In this document: positions 35,439 to 44,811 of the stretch, piece by piece
Layout: every line of letters begins with the position of its first letter
Position numbering within the stretch: position 1 is the first letter of the stretch
From: Eubacteriales bacterium
Lineage (GTDB): Bacteria; Bacillota; Clostridia; Lachnospirales; Lachnospiraceae
Reading direction: 5' to 3'
DNA: 64,000 bases
Assembly: GCA_030526005.1 (NCBI GenBank)
Contig: JAUNDP010000002.1
Coordinates: 87,419-151,418, forward strand
The notes under the pieces: model-generated
The model's database searches: none
What the model saw: the letters and a program-made list of their open reading frames with translations, nothing else
What the model was told of the DNA's origin: nothing
Position numbers and translations under genes: made by a program

Positions 35439-36785
35439 ATGAATCAGAATTTTATGAAAGAAAAGAAAATTTTGCCTCTTGTCCTGTCGATGTCATTGCC
35501 TATGGTAATTTCCATGGCAGTCAATTCCCTTTACAATATCGTTGACAGTTATTTTGTGGCAAAAGTGAGTGAAAATGCCATGACAGCGCTGGCCTTAATT
35601 TATCCCATCCAGAATCTTATTACTGCTATCGCTGTTGGTTTCGGAATCGGCATTAATGCCGTGATCGCCTATTATCTGGGTTCAAACGAACAGGAAAAGT
35701 CAAACCGTGCAACGACACAAGGCTTATGCCTGAGCGTTGTCCATGGAATTTTGATGACAGTCTTTTCCATAATCGGAATGCCATTTTTCCTTAAAATGTT
35801 TACCCCAGATGCCGAGGTAACTTCCCTCGCTCTTCAGTATTCCAATATCGCATTTTCTTTTTCCATTATCATTTCACTTGGGATATCATTTGAAAAGATC
35901 TTTCAGGCAGTTGGAAAAATGAAAATCTCTATGCTCAGTATGATCTGCGGTTTCGCCGCCAATATCATCCTGGATCCTCTTTTGATTTTTGGTATCGGAC
36001 CGTTCCCGGAAATGGGAATTGAAGGAGCTGCACTGGCTACGGGAATTGGGCAGACACTTTCCCTGGCTGTCTATCTTGTTGCTTATCTGCTCAAGACCAT
36101 TCCAGTTAAATTCCAGTTGAAATATGCCTCTCCAGATCGTGTGATCTTAGGTAAAATGTATGCCGTTGGAATTCCGGCATCTTTGAATATGGCGCTTCCT
36201 TCTCTGCTGATTTCCGCATTAAATGGCATCCTGGCTGTTTACTCCGGCGCTTATGTACTGGTTCTGGGCGTATATTATAAACTTCAGACTTTTATTTATC
36301 TGAGTGCAAACGGAATTGTTCAGGGTATCCGTCCTCTTGTCGGATACAATTTCGGCGCTGGCGAGTATCAGCGTGTTCATAAAATATACAGTACTGCCCT
36401 GCGCCTTTCTATTGTTATTATGGTAATCGGAACCGGTCTGTCATGGGCAATTCCAGAACAGCTCTTTTCACTGTTTACTACAAATGGAGAAACCATTCAA
36501 AAGGGCGTCACTGCGCTTCATATTATCAGTTTAGGATTTGTGGCTTCCTCCGTCTCGGTGACTTCTTCCGGCGCTCTGGAAGGGCTTGGTAAGGGTTTTC
36601 CTTCTCTGTTGATCTCTCTTGCCAGATATGTAGTCATCATTATCCCTGCCGCTTTTATTCTGAGCAAAATTCTTGGTGTATCAGGCGTATGGTGGGCATT
36701 CCCATTCTCTGAGATTGTGACTGCCATTTTCTCCTATTATATCTATCGAAAAAATACACCGCGTACTCAGCAGATGAAAGCTTAA
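35439..36785 (+). CDS. MATE family efflux transporter
   Basis: A 448-residue membrane protein with 12 hydrophobic segments in two related halves, of the NorM/MepA branch: ILPLVLSMSLPMVISMAVNSLYNIVDSYFVAK at the start and GIRPLVGYNFGAGEYQRV in the second half. It would export cationic drugs, dyes or metabolites using a sodium or proton gradient. The ATG at 35439 has AAGGAG at the right distance; the frame opens at 35349. It sits behind a strong promoter and a leader hairpin and is probably controlled at that step. Confidence 0.9.
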   Translation: MNQNFMKEKKILPLVLSMSLPMVISMAVNSLYNIVDSYFVAKVSENAMTALALIYPIQNLITAIAVGFGIGINAVIAYYLGSNEQEKSNRATTQGLCLSVVHGILMTVFSIIGMPFFLKMFTPDAEVTSLALQYSNIAFSFSIIISLGISFEKIFQAVGKMKISMLSMICGFAANIILDPLLIFGIGPFPEMGIEGAALATGIGQTLSLAVYLVAYLLKTIPVKFQLKYASPDRVILGKMYAVGIPASLNMALPSLLISALNGILAVYSGAYVLVLGVYYKLQTFIYLSANGIVQGIRPLVGYNFGAGEYQRVHKIYSTALRLSIVIMVIGTGLSWAIPEQLFSLFTTNGETIQKGVTALHIISLGFVASSVSVTSSGALEGLGKGFPSLLISLARYVVIIIPAAFILSKILGVSGVWWAFPFSEIVTAIFSYYIYRKNTPRTQQMKA

Positions 36786-36819
36786 ATTTCTGTCTGCTGT
36801 ATAAAAAAATATCTTATCA

Positions 36820-36848
36820 TTGTTTTCTTTTGCGCGCTGTGATATTCT
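36820..36848 (+). promoter_or_regulatory. probable promoter of the second MATE gene
   Basis: TTGTTT (36820-36825) and TATTCT (36843-36848) are 17 bases apart, and TGA before the second box makes an extended -10. It lies between the first MATE stop and the hairpin at 36877, which places that hairpin in the leader of the second MATE gene. Confidence 0.5.
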
Positions 36849-36876
36849 ATATTTATTATTTATGGTTTGAAACGCT

Positions 36877-36914
36877 CCCGAATACAAAGGCTATTTGTAT
36901 TCGGGATTTTTTTT
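36877..36914 (+). terminator. Rho-independent terminator or attenuator before the second MATE gene
   Basis: A perfect 12-base-pair stem (36877-36888 with 36894-36905) is followed by a run of eight T. It can end the first MATE transcript, or act as an attenuator for a transcript starting near 36855 and reading into the second MATE gene. Confidence 0.9.
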
Positions 36915-36954
36915 AAGTAATAATAAAATAACAACTGGAGGATAAAATGTTAAA

Positions 36955-38292
36955 ATGAATAATCAAGTTTTTAAAAATTTCTGTAAGTATGTATCCTTTA
37001 ATATCCTTGGTCAGATCGCTTACTCCTGCTATACTCTGGCAGATACCTTTTTTGTATCTGTCAAAACAGGAACGGATGGTCTAACGGCTTTAAATCTGGC
37101 TTTTCCCGTCTTCTGTCTGATCAGCGGAATCGGTCTGATGATCGGAATCGGAGGAGGCACACAATATTCCATCTTAAAAAGCCGAAATGAACATAAATCT
37201 GCAGATCATCTCTTCACAAATGCAGTATACCTTGCGCTCGCATTTGCGGCTGTGTTCTTCCTGTCAGGACTGTTTTTTTCTGATAAAATCGTAAGAGTTC
37301 TGGGCGCTGACGATCAGGTGTTTTCGATTACAAATATTTATCTGAAGGTTTTGATGCTGTTTTCTCCTGCATTTTTGCTGAATCATCTTCTGCAGTGCTT
37401 TGTCAGAAATGATGGTAATCCATCGCTCTCTATGGCTGCAATGATGATCGGCAGTCTGTCAAATATTATACTGGACTATGTTTTTATTTTTCCGTTTCAG
37501 ATGGGGATTTTTGGAGCTGCATTTGCAACAGGACTGTCACCTGTGATCAGTATCATGGTACTATTACCCTATTTTCTGAAAAAAAGAAACGGATTTCATT
37601 TTTTAAAGTCTTCTCAGACGGGTTTTCGATTCGACAAAATTTGTTTTAAAAAAATCGTCACAAATGGAATCCCGCCTTTTTTAACAGAAGCCGCTTCCGG
37701 AGTTGTAATGTTCCTGTTCAATTTTATTATTCTTAGACTGACTGGCAATACAGGTGTTGCTGCATTTGGAGTAATCACAGTGATCTCTCTCGTTGTCATT
37801 GCCCTTTATACCGGATTATCTCAAGGCATCCAGCCACTGATCAGCCAAAGTTATGGGCTGCAGAACAGGAAAGATGTACATAAGCTCTTGAAATATGCCT
37901 TACTCACAGCCTTTTTGTTATCTGCTGCTATCTATGCTGTCATCTTCTGGAATGCGCCATTCTTTGTCTCTGTATTTAACAGCGAAAAAGATATCATCCT
38001 TCAGGAATATGCTGTCAGAGGGCTTCGCCTGTATTTTACCGCCTGCCCGTTTATTGGACTGAATATTACATTGTCTACTTACTTTATATCGATCAATAAA
38101 GCTGTCCCAGCACAGATCATCTCTTTCCTGAGAAGCTTTTTTGTGCTGATTCCAATGGCATTTTTACTCTCCTCTCTCTGGGAAATGACAGGCGTATGGT
38201 GTTCTTATCCACTGACAGAATTTCTTGTTGCGATTGTCACAATGATACTGTGTTTCCGTCATTTTTGGTCATACCAAAAGAGAGAAATCTGA
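36955..38292 (+). CDS. MATE family efflux transporter
   Basis: A 445-residue MATE protein, distinct from the one before it: FCKYVSFNILGQIAYSCYTL at the N-terminus, GIGLMIGIGGGTQYSILKSR and GLSQGIQPLISQSYGLQNRKDVHK. It has 12 membrane segments. The ATG at 36955 is 13 bases from the GGAGG site; a closer ATG at 36947 opens only a three-codon frame whose TGA overlaps the real start (AATGA), so initiation may rely on re-start. Substrate unknown. Confidence 0.9.
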   Translation: MNNQVFKNFCKYVSFNILGQIAYSCYTLADTFFVSVKTGTDGLTALNLAFPVFCLISGIGLMIGIGGGTQYSILKSRNEHKSADHLFTNAVYLALAFAAVFFLSGLFFSDKIVRVLGADDQVFSITNIYLKVLMLFSPAFLLNHLLQCFVRNDGNPSLSMAAMMIGSLSNIILDYVFIFPFQMGIFGAAFATGLSPVISIMVLLPYFLKKRNGFHFLKSSQTGFRFDKICFKKIVTNGIPPFLTEAASGVVMFLFNFIILRLTGNTGVAAFGVITVISLVVIALYTGLSQGIQPLISQSYGLQNRKDVHKLLKYALLTAFLLSAAIYAVIFWNAPFFVSVFNSEKDIILQEYAVRGLRLYFTACPFIGLNITLSTYFISINKAVPAQIISFLRSFFVLIPMAFLLSSLWEMTGVWCSYPLTEFLVAIVTMILCFRHFWSYQKREI

Positions 38293-38415
38293 AAATATCT
38301 ATTTTCTCGAGTCAGAAAAATATTTCGTGTTTCCTCTTGGTGCACTCCCCAATGCTTCAAAGAATGGTGCCTTAACTATGGTTTTATGCAGCGCCGCTTT
38401 TCTCAGATATGCAAA

Positions 38416-38456
38416 TACCCCTAAGCAGATTCTCTTTATCATCCTGCTTAGGGGTA
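38416..38456. repeat. inverted repeat between converging genes
   Basis: Perfect 13-base arms (38416-38428 and 38444-38456, TACCCCTAAGCAG and its complement) lie between the second MATE gene and metF, which converge. Neither side has a proper T-run. It may end transcription weakly from both sides. Confidence 0.55.
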
Positions 38457-38537
38457 CCATATCCATATCTCACACAGTCACTCTTCTTTTTCTTAGGATC
38501 ATGCAAGATATTTTTATTCTAATTATTTTATAAAGAA

Positions 38538-39416
38538 TTAGATTCCAGCCAGTTTCAAGATTTCAGGCACTTTTGCTTCCCATCCAAGAGCCATGATGTG
38601 AACACCCTGGCAGTATGGTTTACACTCTCTGATAATACGAGCTGCAATCTCAACACCTGTGATACCGGCTTTTGTCTTTTCTTTGTCTGCTTTCAGTTCG
38701 TCGATCATGTATTCCGGCACATGGATACCAGCAACATTCGCATTCATATATCTGCACATACCCACATTCTTAGGAATAACAATACCAACCTGAACAGGTT
38801 TTCCAAACTGTTTTGCTTTTTCCATAAATTCAATGAATTTTTCTGGCTCATAGACAGCCTGTGTCTGGAAATAATCAGCTCCTGCCATCACTTTGCGTTC
38901 CATTTTTGCAAGCTGAGCATCAACAGAATCGCTGCAAGGAGATACAACTGCACCTTTTGCAAATTTTGGCGGTTCTCCATCCAGTGGATTTCCTCCAAGG
39001 TCAACGCCTGACTCTAACAGTTTTATCGTATGAAGCAGAGATACAGAATCCAGGTCAAATACTGGTTTTGCGCCTTTGTGGTCACCCATCTTTGTATGGT
39101 CTCCAGTCAGACACAGAACATTATCGATTCCCAGCATTGCTGCACTCAGAAGATCGGACTGCAGAGCAATACGGTTTCTATCACGGCATGTCAGCTGGAA
39201 GATTGGCGTAAGTCCTTCATCTTTCAGCGCTTTACATGTTGCAAGAGAACCAAGACGCATAACGGAAGACTGATTGTCTGTTACGTTGACAGCAGTGATG
39301 CCGCTTAAATATTCTTTTGCTTCCTCCAGAATATGTTCGATATGAATCCCTTTCGGCGGTCCTACTTCTGCAGTTACAACAAATTCTCCACGGTCAAATA
39401 ACTCAGTAATTTTCAT
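38538..39416 (-). CDS. metF: 5,10-methylenetetrahydrofolate reductase, MetF subunit
   Basis: A 292-residue TIM-barrel flavoenzyme that reduces methylene-THF to methyl-THF. It has EVGPPKG near the N-terminus with the catalytic Glu, TCRDRNRIALQS, NVLCLTGDH, the GADYFQTQAVYEPEKF segment and the C-terminal GVHIMALGWE. The ATG at 39416 is chosen for its GGAG spacing. Last gene of a three-gene operon with metV and rnfC2, the arrangement of the acetogen-type NADH-dependent reductase of the Wood-Ljungdahl pathway. Confidence 0.93.
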   Translation of the reverse strand: MKITELFDRGEFVVTAEVGPPKGIHIEHILEEAKEYLSGITAVNVTDNQSSVMRLGSLATCKALKDEGLTPIFQLTCRDRNRIALQSDLLSAAMLGIDNVLCLTGDHTKMGDHKGAKPVFDLDSVSLLHTIKLLESGVDLGGNPLDGEPPKFAKGAVVSPCSDSVDAQLAKMERKVMAGADYFQTQAVYEPEKFIEFMEKAKQFGKPVQVGIVIPKNVGMCRYMNANVAGIHVPEYMIDELKADKEKTKAGITGVEIAARIIRECKPYCQGVHIMALGWEAKVPEILKLAGI

Positions 39417-39473
39417 TTCACATTGCTCCAATCATTATAAATTTAGATTATCTATCAGTTCTTTTTGTAGATT

Positions 39474-40097
39474 TTATTGAGACACTTCATCATCTGTTGC
39501 GTAATTACGCACCTGTACCGGACATTTCAGTACATCCAGACGACCGATCTGTGCGAGACGTCTGTAAATACGTTCCCAACCACATTCCATACTGCTGTCT
39601 ACTTCACATTTCCCATCTTTAGAACCGCCGCACTGTCCGTTGACAAGACTCTTGGAGCAGGCAGTGATTGGGCAGATTCCTCCTGTGAGATTCAGATAAC
39701 ATTCGCCGCACTGATCACAGTCATGTTCAAGCGGTGTGACACCCTGAAATCCTGGCAGAGGATATGTATCGCAAGCTGCGCAGACTGTCTTGTCTGACAG
39801 ATATTCCGCGATTGTCTGTACGCCTACGCCACAGGAGAATACAAGAACTACATCTGCCTCTTCTACCTGGCTTTTATATTTTTCAAGGCGCAGCTTCATA
39901 TTTTCTGGATTACAAATGTAATCTTTTGTCATAATCCCTGTTACATTTCCGGCAGCAACCATTTCTTTCTGAAGCGCATCCGCTTCTTTTTCCGGAAAAC
40001 GAACTTCCTTACATCCATGGCAGTTAATGATGAAAACTTTCTTTCCTTCCACCAGGGACGTAATTGTTTCTTTTGATTTTAATTCGGTAATTAACAT
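39474..40097 (-). CDS. metV: MetV zinc-binding subunit of methylene-THF reductase
   Basis: A 207-residue protein of the MTHFR C-terminal family. Conserved cysteines occur in INCHGCKEVRFP, FSCGVGVQT, DCDQCGECYLNLTGGICP and GQCGGSKDGKCEVD. In acetogens MetV is needed for MetF activity and docks it to an electron-input subunit. It starts one base after the rnfC2 stop (TAATATG). It closely resembles the N-terminal 210 residues of the rnfC2 product, so one arose by duplication of the other. Confidence 0.9.
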   Translation of the reverse strand: MLITELKSKETITSLVEGKKVFIINCHGCKEVRFPEKEADALQKEMVAAGNVTGIMTKDYICNPENMKLRLEKYKSQVEEADVVLVFSCGVGVQTIAEYLSDKTVCAACDTYPLPGFQGVTPLEHDCDQCGECYLNLTGGICPITACSKSLVNGQCGGSKDGKCEVDSSMECGWERIYRRLAQIGRLDVLKCPVQVRNYATDDEVSQ

Positions 40098-40098
40098 A

Positions 40099-42063
40099 TT
40101 ACTTCAGCTCCCTTACTGCTAACTTTCCTGCTTTAATCTTAGATACAAGCGGAATCTTGGAAGAACAGATAAATTCACAGCATCTGCACTCAACACAATT
40201 CATAACATTCATGTCTTTCATGCCCTGCCAGTTCTGCTCATCTGCATATTTTGCAAAATACAGAGGAGACAGTTCCATCGGACAGACATCAACACAACGT
40301 CCACACTTGATACATGCCACTGGTTCTGTTTCGTCTGTATCAATGGCAATGATACCGTTCGAACCTTTCATCATCGGAACATTTAAATCATCAAGAGCAA
40401 ATCCCATCATAGGACCGCCCATCTTAATCAGTACATCCTCTTCTGTCGTACCGCCGCAGTAATCAATCAGTTCTTTTACATTTGTACCGATTTTTACGAT
40501 AAAGTTGCCCGGATTTTTGATCTTTGGACCTGTCACAGTTGCAACACGTTCAATCAAAGGCATACCTTTCTGAATTGCATCAGAAATCGCTTTTACGGTA
40601 CTGATATTGCTCACTACAACGCCTACGTCTGCCGGAAGACCACCGTTTGGAACGATTCTTCCCATGACACGTTTGATTAGCGTTTTTTCAGCGCCCTGCG
40701 GGTATTTTGTCTTTGCAACAAATACGTCAATGTTGTCAATATCGGCAACTTTAGCCTGAAGATGTTCAATCGCATCCGGCTTATTATCTTCAATTACGAT
40801 CAGACCTTTTTCAGCGCCTGTTGTTTTCAGAATCGCTTTCAGACCGTAAATAATATCATCTGCAAACTCAAGGAGAACTCTGTGGTCTGCTGTCAGCATC
40901 GGTTCACACTCGCAGCCGTTTAACAGAATCGTATCGACTGGTTTTGCCGGTTTTAATTTCACACAGGTCGGGAATCCAGCGCCACCCATACCGACAATAC
41001 CTGCTTCTTTGATGATCTCAATGATTTCATCCGGTGTGAGTTCTTCATAGGACGGATGTGGCTTCACAGATTCGTGCAGTTCATTCTTTCCGTCTGATTC
41101 AATGACAACGGCTGTCATCTCACATCCTCTTGTAGCGTGCATACGCGGCTCGATCGCAACAACAGTACCGCTCACGCTGGAGTGAACCGGCGCGCTGATA
41201 AAGCCTGCCGCTTCACCGATCTTCTGTCCAACTTTAACATGATCGCCAACCTGCACGATTGGATTTGCCGGTGCTCCAAGATGCTGAGACATCTGAATTA
41301 CTACTGTCTTCGGATCCGGGAACTTCTGAAGAGCAAGATGCTCGCTGTATTCCTTATGCTCTGATGGATGAACACCGCCATAATAGCCTGCGCATCTCTC
41401 CTCGCGAATTTCTTTTACATATTTTTTAATCACTTCAACATCTGTCTTAGAGTAATCTCTGATCTGAACGGGCTGAGCCAAAAATTCTTTGAGACGGCCC
41501 TGCTCTTCCAGTTTTTTATTAATTTTTTCCCATGCACAGTCTTTTTCAGGATTTACTTCACATTTTCCATCCTTCGCGCCGCCGCACTGTCCATTTACAA
41601 GACTCTTAGAGCAGTCAACGATCGGACAGATTCCTCCTGTGAGGTTCAGATAACACTGAGCGCACGCATCACAGCTTTTCTTTGTGAGAGCCATACCATG
41701 ATGACCTCTGTAATTCAGTGTATTTGCTGCTGCATAGGTAGCTTTTCCTGACAATTCTGCAACTGTCTGCACACCGAGACCACAGGAAATTACAACTATG
41801 TTTTCCGTGCCTTCCGGAATCATATCCTGCATTTTTCTCTCAGTTTGAACCTTATTACATACAAAATCAACCTTTGCACTGCCTGTAACTGTTTTCCCCT
41901 GCTCAGCAGCAAGTTTTAAAAACTCATCACAGTCCGGCTCGTCAACGGTCTCAAATTCTTTGAAGCACTTGTTACAAGCAATCACGAACAGATTATCTTT
42001 ATCAGCCAGCAAAGATACCAGTTCATCATGCTCTTTCAACTTATACTTAGTATAGTTTTCCAA
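40099..42063 (-). CDS. rnfC2: RnfC2: MetV-like domain fused to RnfC-like NADH dehydrogenase subunit
   Basis: A 654-residue soluble protein. Residues 1 to about 215 repeat the MetV pattern (IACNKCFKEF, SCGLGVQTVAEL, CDACAQCYLNLTGGICP). Residues 225-654 are RnfC-like: GYYGGVHPSEHKEYSEHLAL, GIVGMGGAGFPTCVKLKP, NGCECEPMLTADHRV, KYPQGAEKTLIKRV, then two [4Fe-4S] motifs (CIKCGRCVDVCP and CVECRCCEFIC). In acetogens RnfC2 feeds electrons from NADH to MetV/MetF. The start is TTG at 42063, behind a strong GGAAGGTGAG. First gene of the operon. Confidence 0.92.
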   Translation of the reverse strand: MENYTKYKLKEHDELVSLLADKDNLFVIACNKCFKEFETVDEPDCDEFLKLAAEQGKTVTGSAKVDFVCNKVQTERKMQDMIPEGTENIVVISCGLGVQTVAELSGKATYAAANTLNYRGHHGMALTKKSCDACAQCYLNLTGGICPIVDCSKSLVNGQCGGAKDGKCEVNPEKDCAWEKINKKLEEQGRLKEFLAQPVQIRDYSKTDVEVIKKYVKEIREERCAGYYGGVHPSEHKEYSEHLALQKFPDPKTVVIQMSQHLGAPANPIVQVGDHVKVGQKIGEAAGFISAPVHSSVSGTVVAIEPRMHATRGCEMTAVVIESDGKNELHESVKPHPSYEELTPDEIIEIIKEAGIVGMGGAGFPTCVKLKPAKPVDTILLNGCECEPMLTADHRVLLEFADDIIYGLKAILKTTGAEKGLIVIEDNKPDAIEHLQAKVADIDNIDVFVAKTKYPQGAEKTLIKRVMGRIVPNGGLPADVGVVVSNISTVKAISDAIQKGMPLIERVATVTGPKIKNPGNFIVKIGTNVKELIDYCGGTTEEDVLIKMGGPMMGFALDDLNVPMMKGSNGIIAIDTDETEPVACIKCGRCVDVCPMELSPLYFAKYADEQNWQGMKDMNVMNCVECRCCEFICSSKIPLVSKIKAGKLAVRELK

Positions 42064-42752
42064 TTGCTCACCTTCCTTACATAATGATTTATAAACATAA
42101 AAAGTATCTGTTTTTCTTATATTTTTATTTTTTGGTTATAATCGAAAAATTTGAAACACAGACAATTTCAGTTTATACTTTTATAATAAATGTATACCAC
42201 ATAATATCCATATTGTCCAGTACTGATAGTCGAATAAGCATACTTTTACAGCAGATTTGACGATAATTCAGATATATGGAAAAATTATACAGATTCTTAT
42301 TTTTTTCCATTTTTTCTTCTTCATACTTACTTATGAGAAACGTTGTCCATACTTTTTTATCATATAAATTCCCAGTCCTTTTATTTTTCTTGCAAAATAC
42401 TTCCGTCTTCTCAAGAATTCATCCATCAAAACATATCATTTGCAATAGCGAAACTGTAATATTTTTATTATCCCATAGTAGAAAATTTAACATAAGTCTA
42501 CCTAAATATTCCAACGGAAATGGATTCATAAAAATAGAGCATTGCTCTATAAGTGACTATTCACCTATTTTGCAATGCCCTATAAAGATTGTTTGTGGAT
42601 ATTATCATATACAATTATAAAATTAAACTTTTCCATAAGCATATTGAAAATGATCTTTTATCATGCACACCCATAATGCGCTGTTGTATTCGCTTTATTT
42701 ATGTCTTTTCACAATCAAATCCATTTTCATTGGGAATACTAAGTTTCGATGA
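42064..42752. other. AT-rich intergenic stretch without a recognised gene
   Basis: About 690 bases separate the CGGC gene from the rnfC2 operon. Besides the possible promoter at 42136-42165 and a short minus-strand hairpin with a T-run near 42530-42557 that could end the transporter transcript, nothing is recognised. A 114-codon plus-strand frame (42276-42620) has low-complexity hydrophobic composition and no ribosome site, and is probably not a gene. Confidence 0.5.
42136..42165 (-). promoter_or_regulatory. possible promoter of rnfC2-metV-metF
   Basis: TTGTCT (42165-42160) and TTATAA (42141-42136) on the minus strand are 18 bases apart, about 75 bases before the rnfC2 start. The match is moderate. 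No THF or SAM riboswitch pattern was recognised in the leader. Confidence 0.35.
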
Positions 42753-43130
42753 TTATATATCATTTATCATTTTTAAAATCTCACTGTCATGTGTTCCACT
42801 TACCACTTCAATTCCACTGTCCTGAAAAATTTGCGCCATTTTTTTAATTGTTTCACAATGCTTTCTATGCTCTTTATTAATCGTACAGATTCCTACGTGT
42901 ACCGCATCAGGATGAATTTCCACAATACGCTCTACCTTCTTTTTTAATTCTTCATCCTCTTCCAAACTTTTATCACATCCATTACATTGAAAAAAAGCCT
43001 GTAGTTCTACTTCTTCTGTCCTATACTTTTCAAAAGTTCCTGTTTTTTTATTAAAAGCCTTTATGCAACCAGCACCTGTACATTTTTCTCCAACTGCATT
43101 ATTACATACTAAGATAGCAACTTTCTTCAT
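42753..43130 (-). CDS. CGGC-domain metal-binding protein
   Basis: A 125-residue cytoplasmic protein with the CGGC-family layout: VAILVCNNAVGEKCTGAGC near the start, KAFNKKTGTFEKY, then FFQCNGCDKSLEED and HVGICTINKEHRKHC. The paired cysteines probably bind a metal; the family's function is not proven. ATG at 43130 has AAGGAAA before it. Last gene of the riboswitch-controlled transporter operon; it starts 26 bases after the binding-protein stop codon at 43156, counted along the minus strand. It may handle the imported metal or cofactor. Confidence 0.75.
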   Translation of the reverse strand: MKKVAILVCNNAVGEKCTGAGCIKAFNKKTGTFEKYRTEEVELQAFFQCNGCDKSLEEDEELKKKVERIVEIHPDAVHVGICTINKEHRKHCETIKKMAQIFQDSGIEVVSGTHDSEILKMINDI

Positions 43131-43155
43131 TTTTCTTTTTCCTTTTTCTACACTT

Positions 43156-44766
43156 TTATTTAATGCTGTCAACATTAAACCACGTTTCTTGATTGATTAC
43201 ACCTGTACTTGGCCAATTATCCCACCCCTCAAAGCGATCTGTTCTATATGGAAAATATGCCTTTTCCCATGCAAGTGCAATCAATGGTAATTTTTCCGCA
43301 TTGATATCCTGAATCTTCTCCGCAGCTTTTGTATATTCTTCTGTATTCTTTGCATTTTGCAATTCTTGATATGCAGTTACATATTCTTCATCATTAAATG
43401 TACCTGACTGATAATACGGTTCTGGCAGAATATAGAATGCGGATGTTCTGTAATCTGCAACGCCTGGTGTTGTATATCCTACATATAACTGATAATTTTT
43501 ATCAACTCGTGTTCTCTGATTAAAGATATCTTCATTACGTATTGCTTCTTCATCTAAAACACACTGAATACCAACTTCTGAAAGGTTTTGGCTAATTACC
43601 TCTGCTAAGCGTGCCATCATTTCATTTTTTCCACTTTGTGGAAGAATAGAAACCTGCATACTTTGACCATTGACATCTTCACGAATTCCATCACCATCTA
43701 CATCTTTATAACCAGCTGTATCTAACAGTTCTTTTGCCTCGTCTAAATCACGTTTATTTACAGGGAAGCCATCTTTATAACCCTTGTTTCCCTGTGGAAT
43801 CATACCTTTTTTAGCAGGAACAGCTTCATTTCCACCAATAGTTATTGCAAGCAGATTATAATCTAATGCATTATATACGGCTTCTCTAAATTTCTGATCC
43901 TTTGTTGGTTCCATATTAAATCCAAAAGTCAGCTGATAGTTTCCACTATAATTACTTTTTCCAAGATCAACATTTTCTACACCATCTAAAACTCCAATTA
44001 ATGTAGACGGAATTGGTCCTGCATATGTGTACATAGCATCGATTTCACCATTTTTCATAGCCATAACTAAATTTTCTGGACTGGCATAGCTATGAAGTTC
44101 CACTTTATCAATAGTCTGCTCACCCCAATAGTAATCTTCAAAAGCTTCATAATAAGAAACCTGTGCTGCTTCATCATAAGAAATAAATTTATATGGACCA
44201 GCGCCAATATGAGCATCCTCTCCAACATAGCTCTTATAATCTTCTGTTACCTTCTCCCAAACATGATGTGGTGCAATGTAGCACTGACCAGCCCCATAAG
44301 ATAACCAAGAATATGCTGACGGTGTATCTAACTTACATGTAATCGTTCCCTCTGCTGAATCTGTTACAGTCACATTATATCCACGACCTTTCCATTTTTC
44401 CATCCAAGAATCCATGGAGAATAAAACGTCGTCTAATGTGATGGTTGTTCCATCATGAAATTTTGCATCCGTAGGATATGTAAATACGACAGTATCATTC
44501 GCATCGTTAATCTCAAATGTTTCAAAAAATCCTGGAGTTAATTCTCCATTTTCATCCATTCCGATTAAAGGTTGCTGTCCAAAACATTCCAGATTCAATT
44601 TACCATAAGCTCCGCCCTGGTCAAATACATTAAAATTACTATGTGCTATCGTACACCCTATACGAAGGACTTCTTCCTCCTGTGTTTTTTCTTCTGCTTT
44701 TCCGCATATTCCTAATGATAATACCATCATAGAACTCAACAGAATACTTACTACTCTTTTCTTCAT
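43156..44766 (-). CDS. ABC transporter substrate-binding protein, peptide/nickel family 5
   Basis: A 536-residue exported binding protein of SBP family 5. The signal segment (about 1-24) ends SLGICGKAEE; Cys21 is preceded by Ile, so the lipobox is imperfect for a Gram-positive lipoprotein. LECFGQQPLIGMDENGELTPGF, KFHDGTTITLDDVLFSM and IGAGPYKFISYDE are the family signatures. Members bind peptides, nickel chelates, haem or sugars. As the operon sits behind a cobalamin riboswitch, a corrinoid, a cobalt chelate or a precursor is the most likely ligand. Confidence 0.88.
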   Translation of the reverse strand: MKKRVVSILLSSMMVLSLGICGKAEEKTQEEEVLRIGCTIAHSNFNVFDQGGAYGKLNLECFGQQPLIGMDENGELTPGFFETFEINDANDTVVFTYPTDAKFHDGTTITLDDVLFSMDSWMEKWKGRGYNVTVTDSAEGTITCKLDTPSAYSWLSYGAGQCYIAPHHVWEKVTEDYKSYVGEDAHIGAGPYKFISYDEAAQVSYYEAFEDYYWGEQTIDKVELHSYASPENLVMAMKNGEIDAMYTYAGPIPSTLIGVLDGVENVDLGKSNYSGNYQLTFGFNMEPTKDQKFREAVYNALDYNLLAITIGGNEAVPAKKGMIPQGNKGYKDGFPVNKRDLDEAKELLDTAGYKDVDGDGIREDVNGQSMQVSILPQSGKNEMMARLAEVISQNLSEVGIQCVLDEEAIRNEDIFNQRTRVDKNYQLYVGYTTPGVADYRTSAFYILPEPYYQSGTFNDEEYVTAYQELQNAKNTEEYTKAAEKIQDINAEKLPLIALAWEKAYFPYRTDRFEGWDNWPSTGVINQETWFNVDSIK

Positions 44767-44811
44767 ACTTAGACTCCTTTGTTCTTATTGTATATTAACA
44801 GTCAACATTTA

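Noticed and set aside
38327-38533. 68-codon plus-strand frame after the second MATE gene
   Set aside because: No ribosome site, runs across an inverted repeat into metF, and has no recognisable motif.
39417-42200. THF or SAM riboswitch for the metF operon
   Set aside because: I looked for conserved cores in the leader before rnfC2 and in the gap before metF and saw none.
42276-42620. 114-codon plus-strand frame in the 690-base gap
   Set aside because: AT-rich hydrophobic composition, no ribosome site, and no family recognised.
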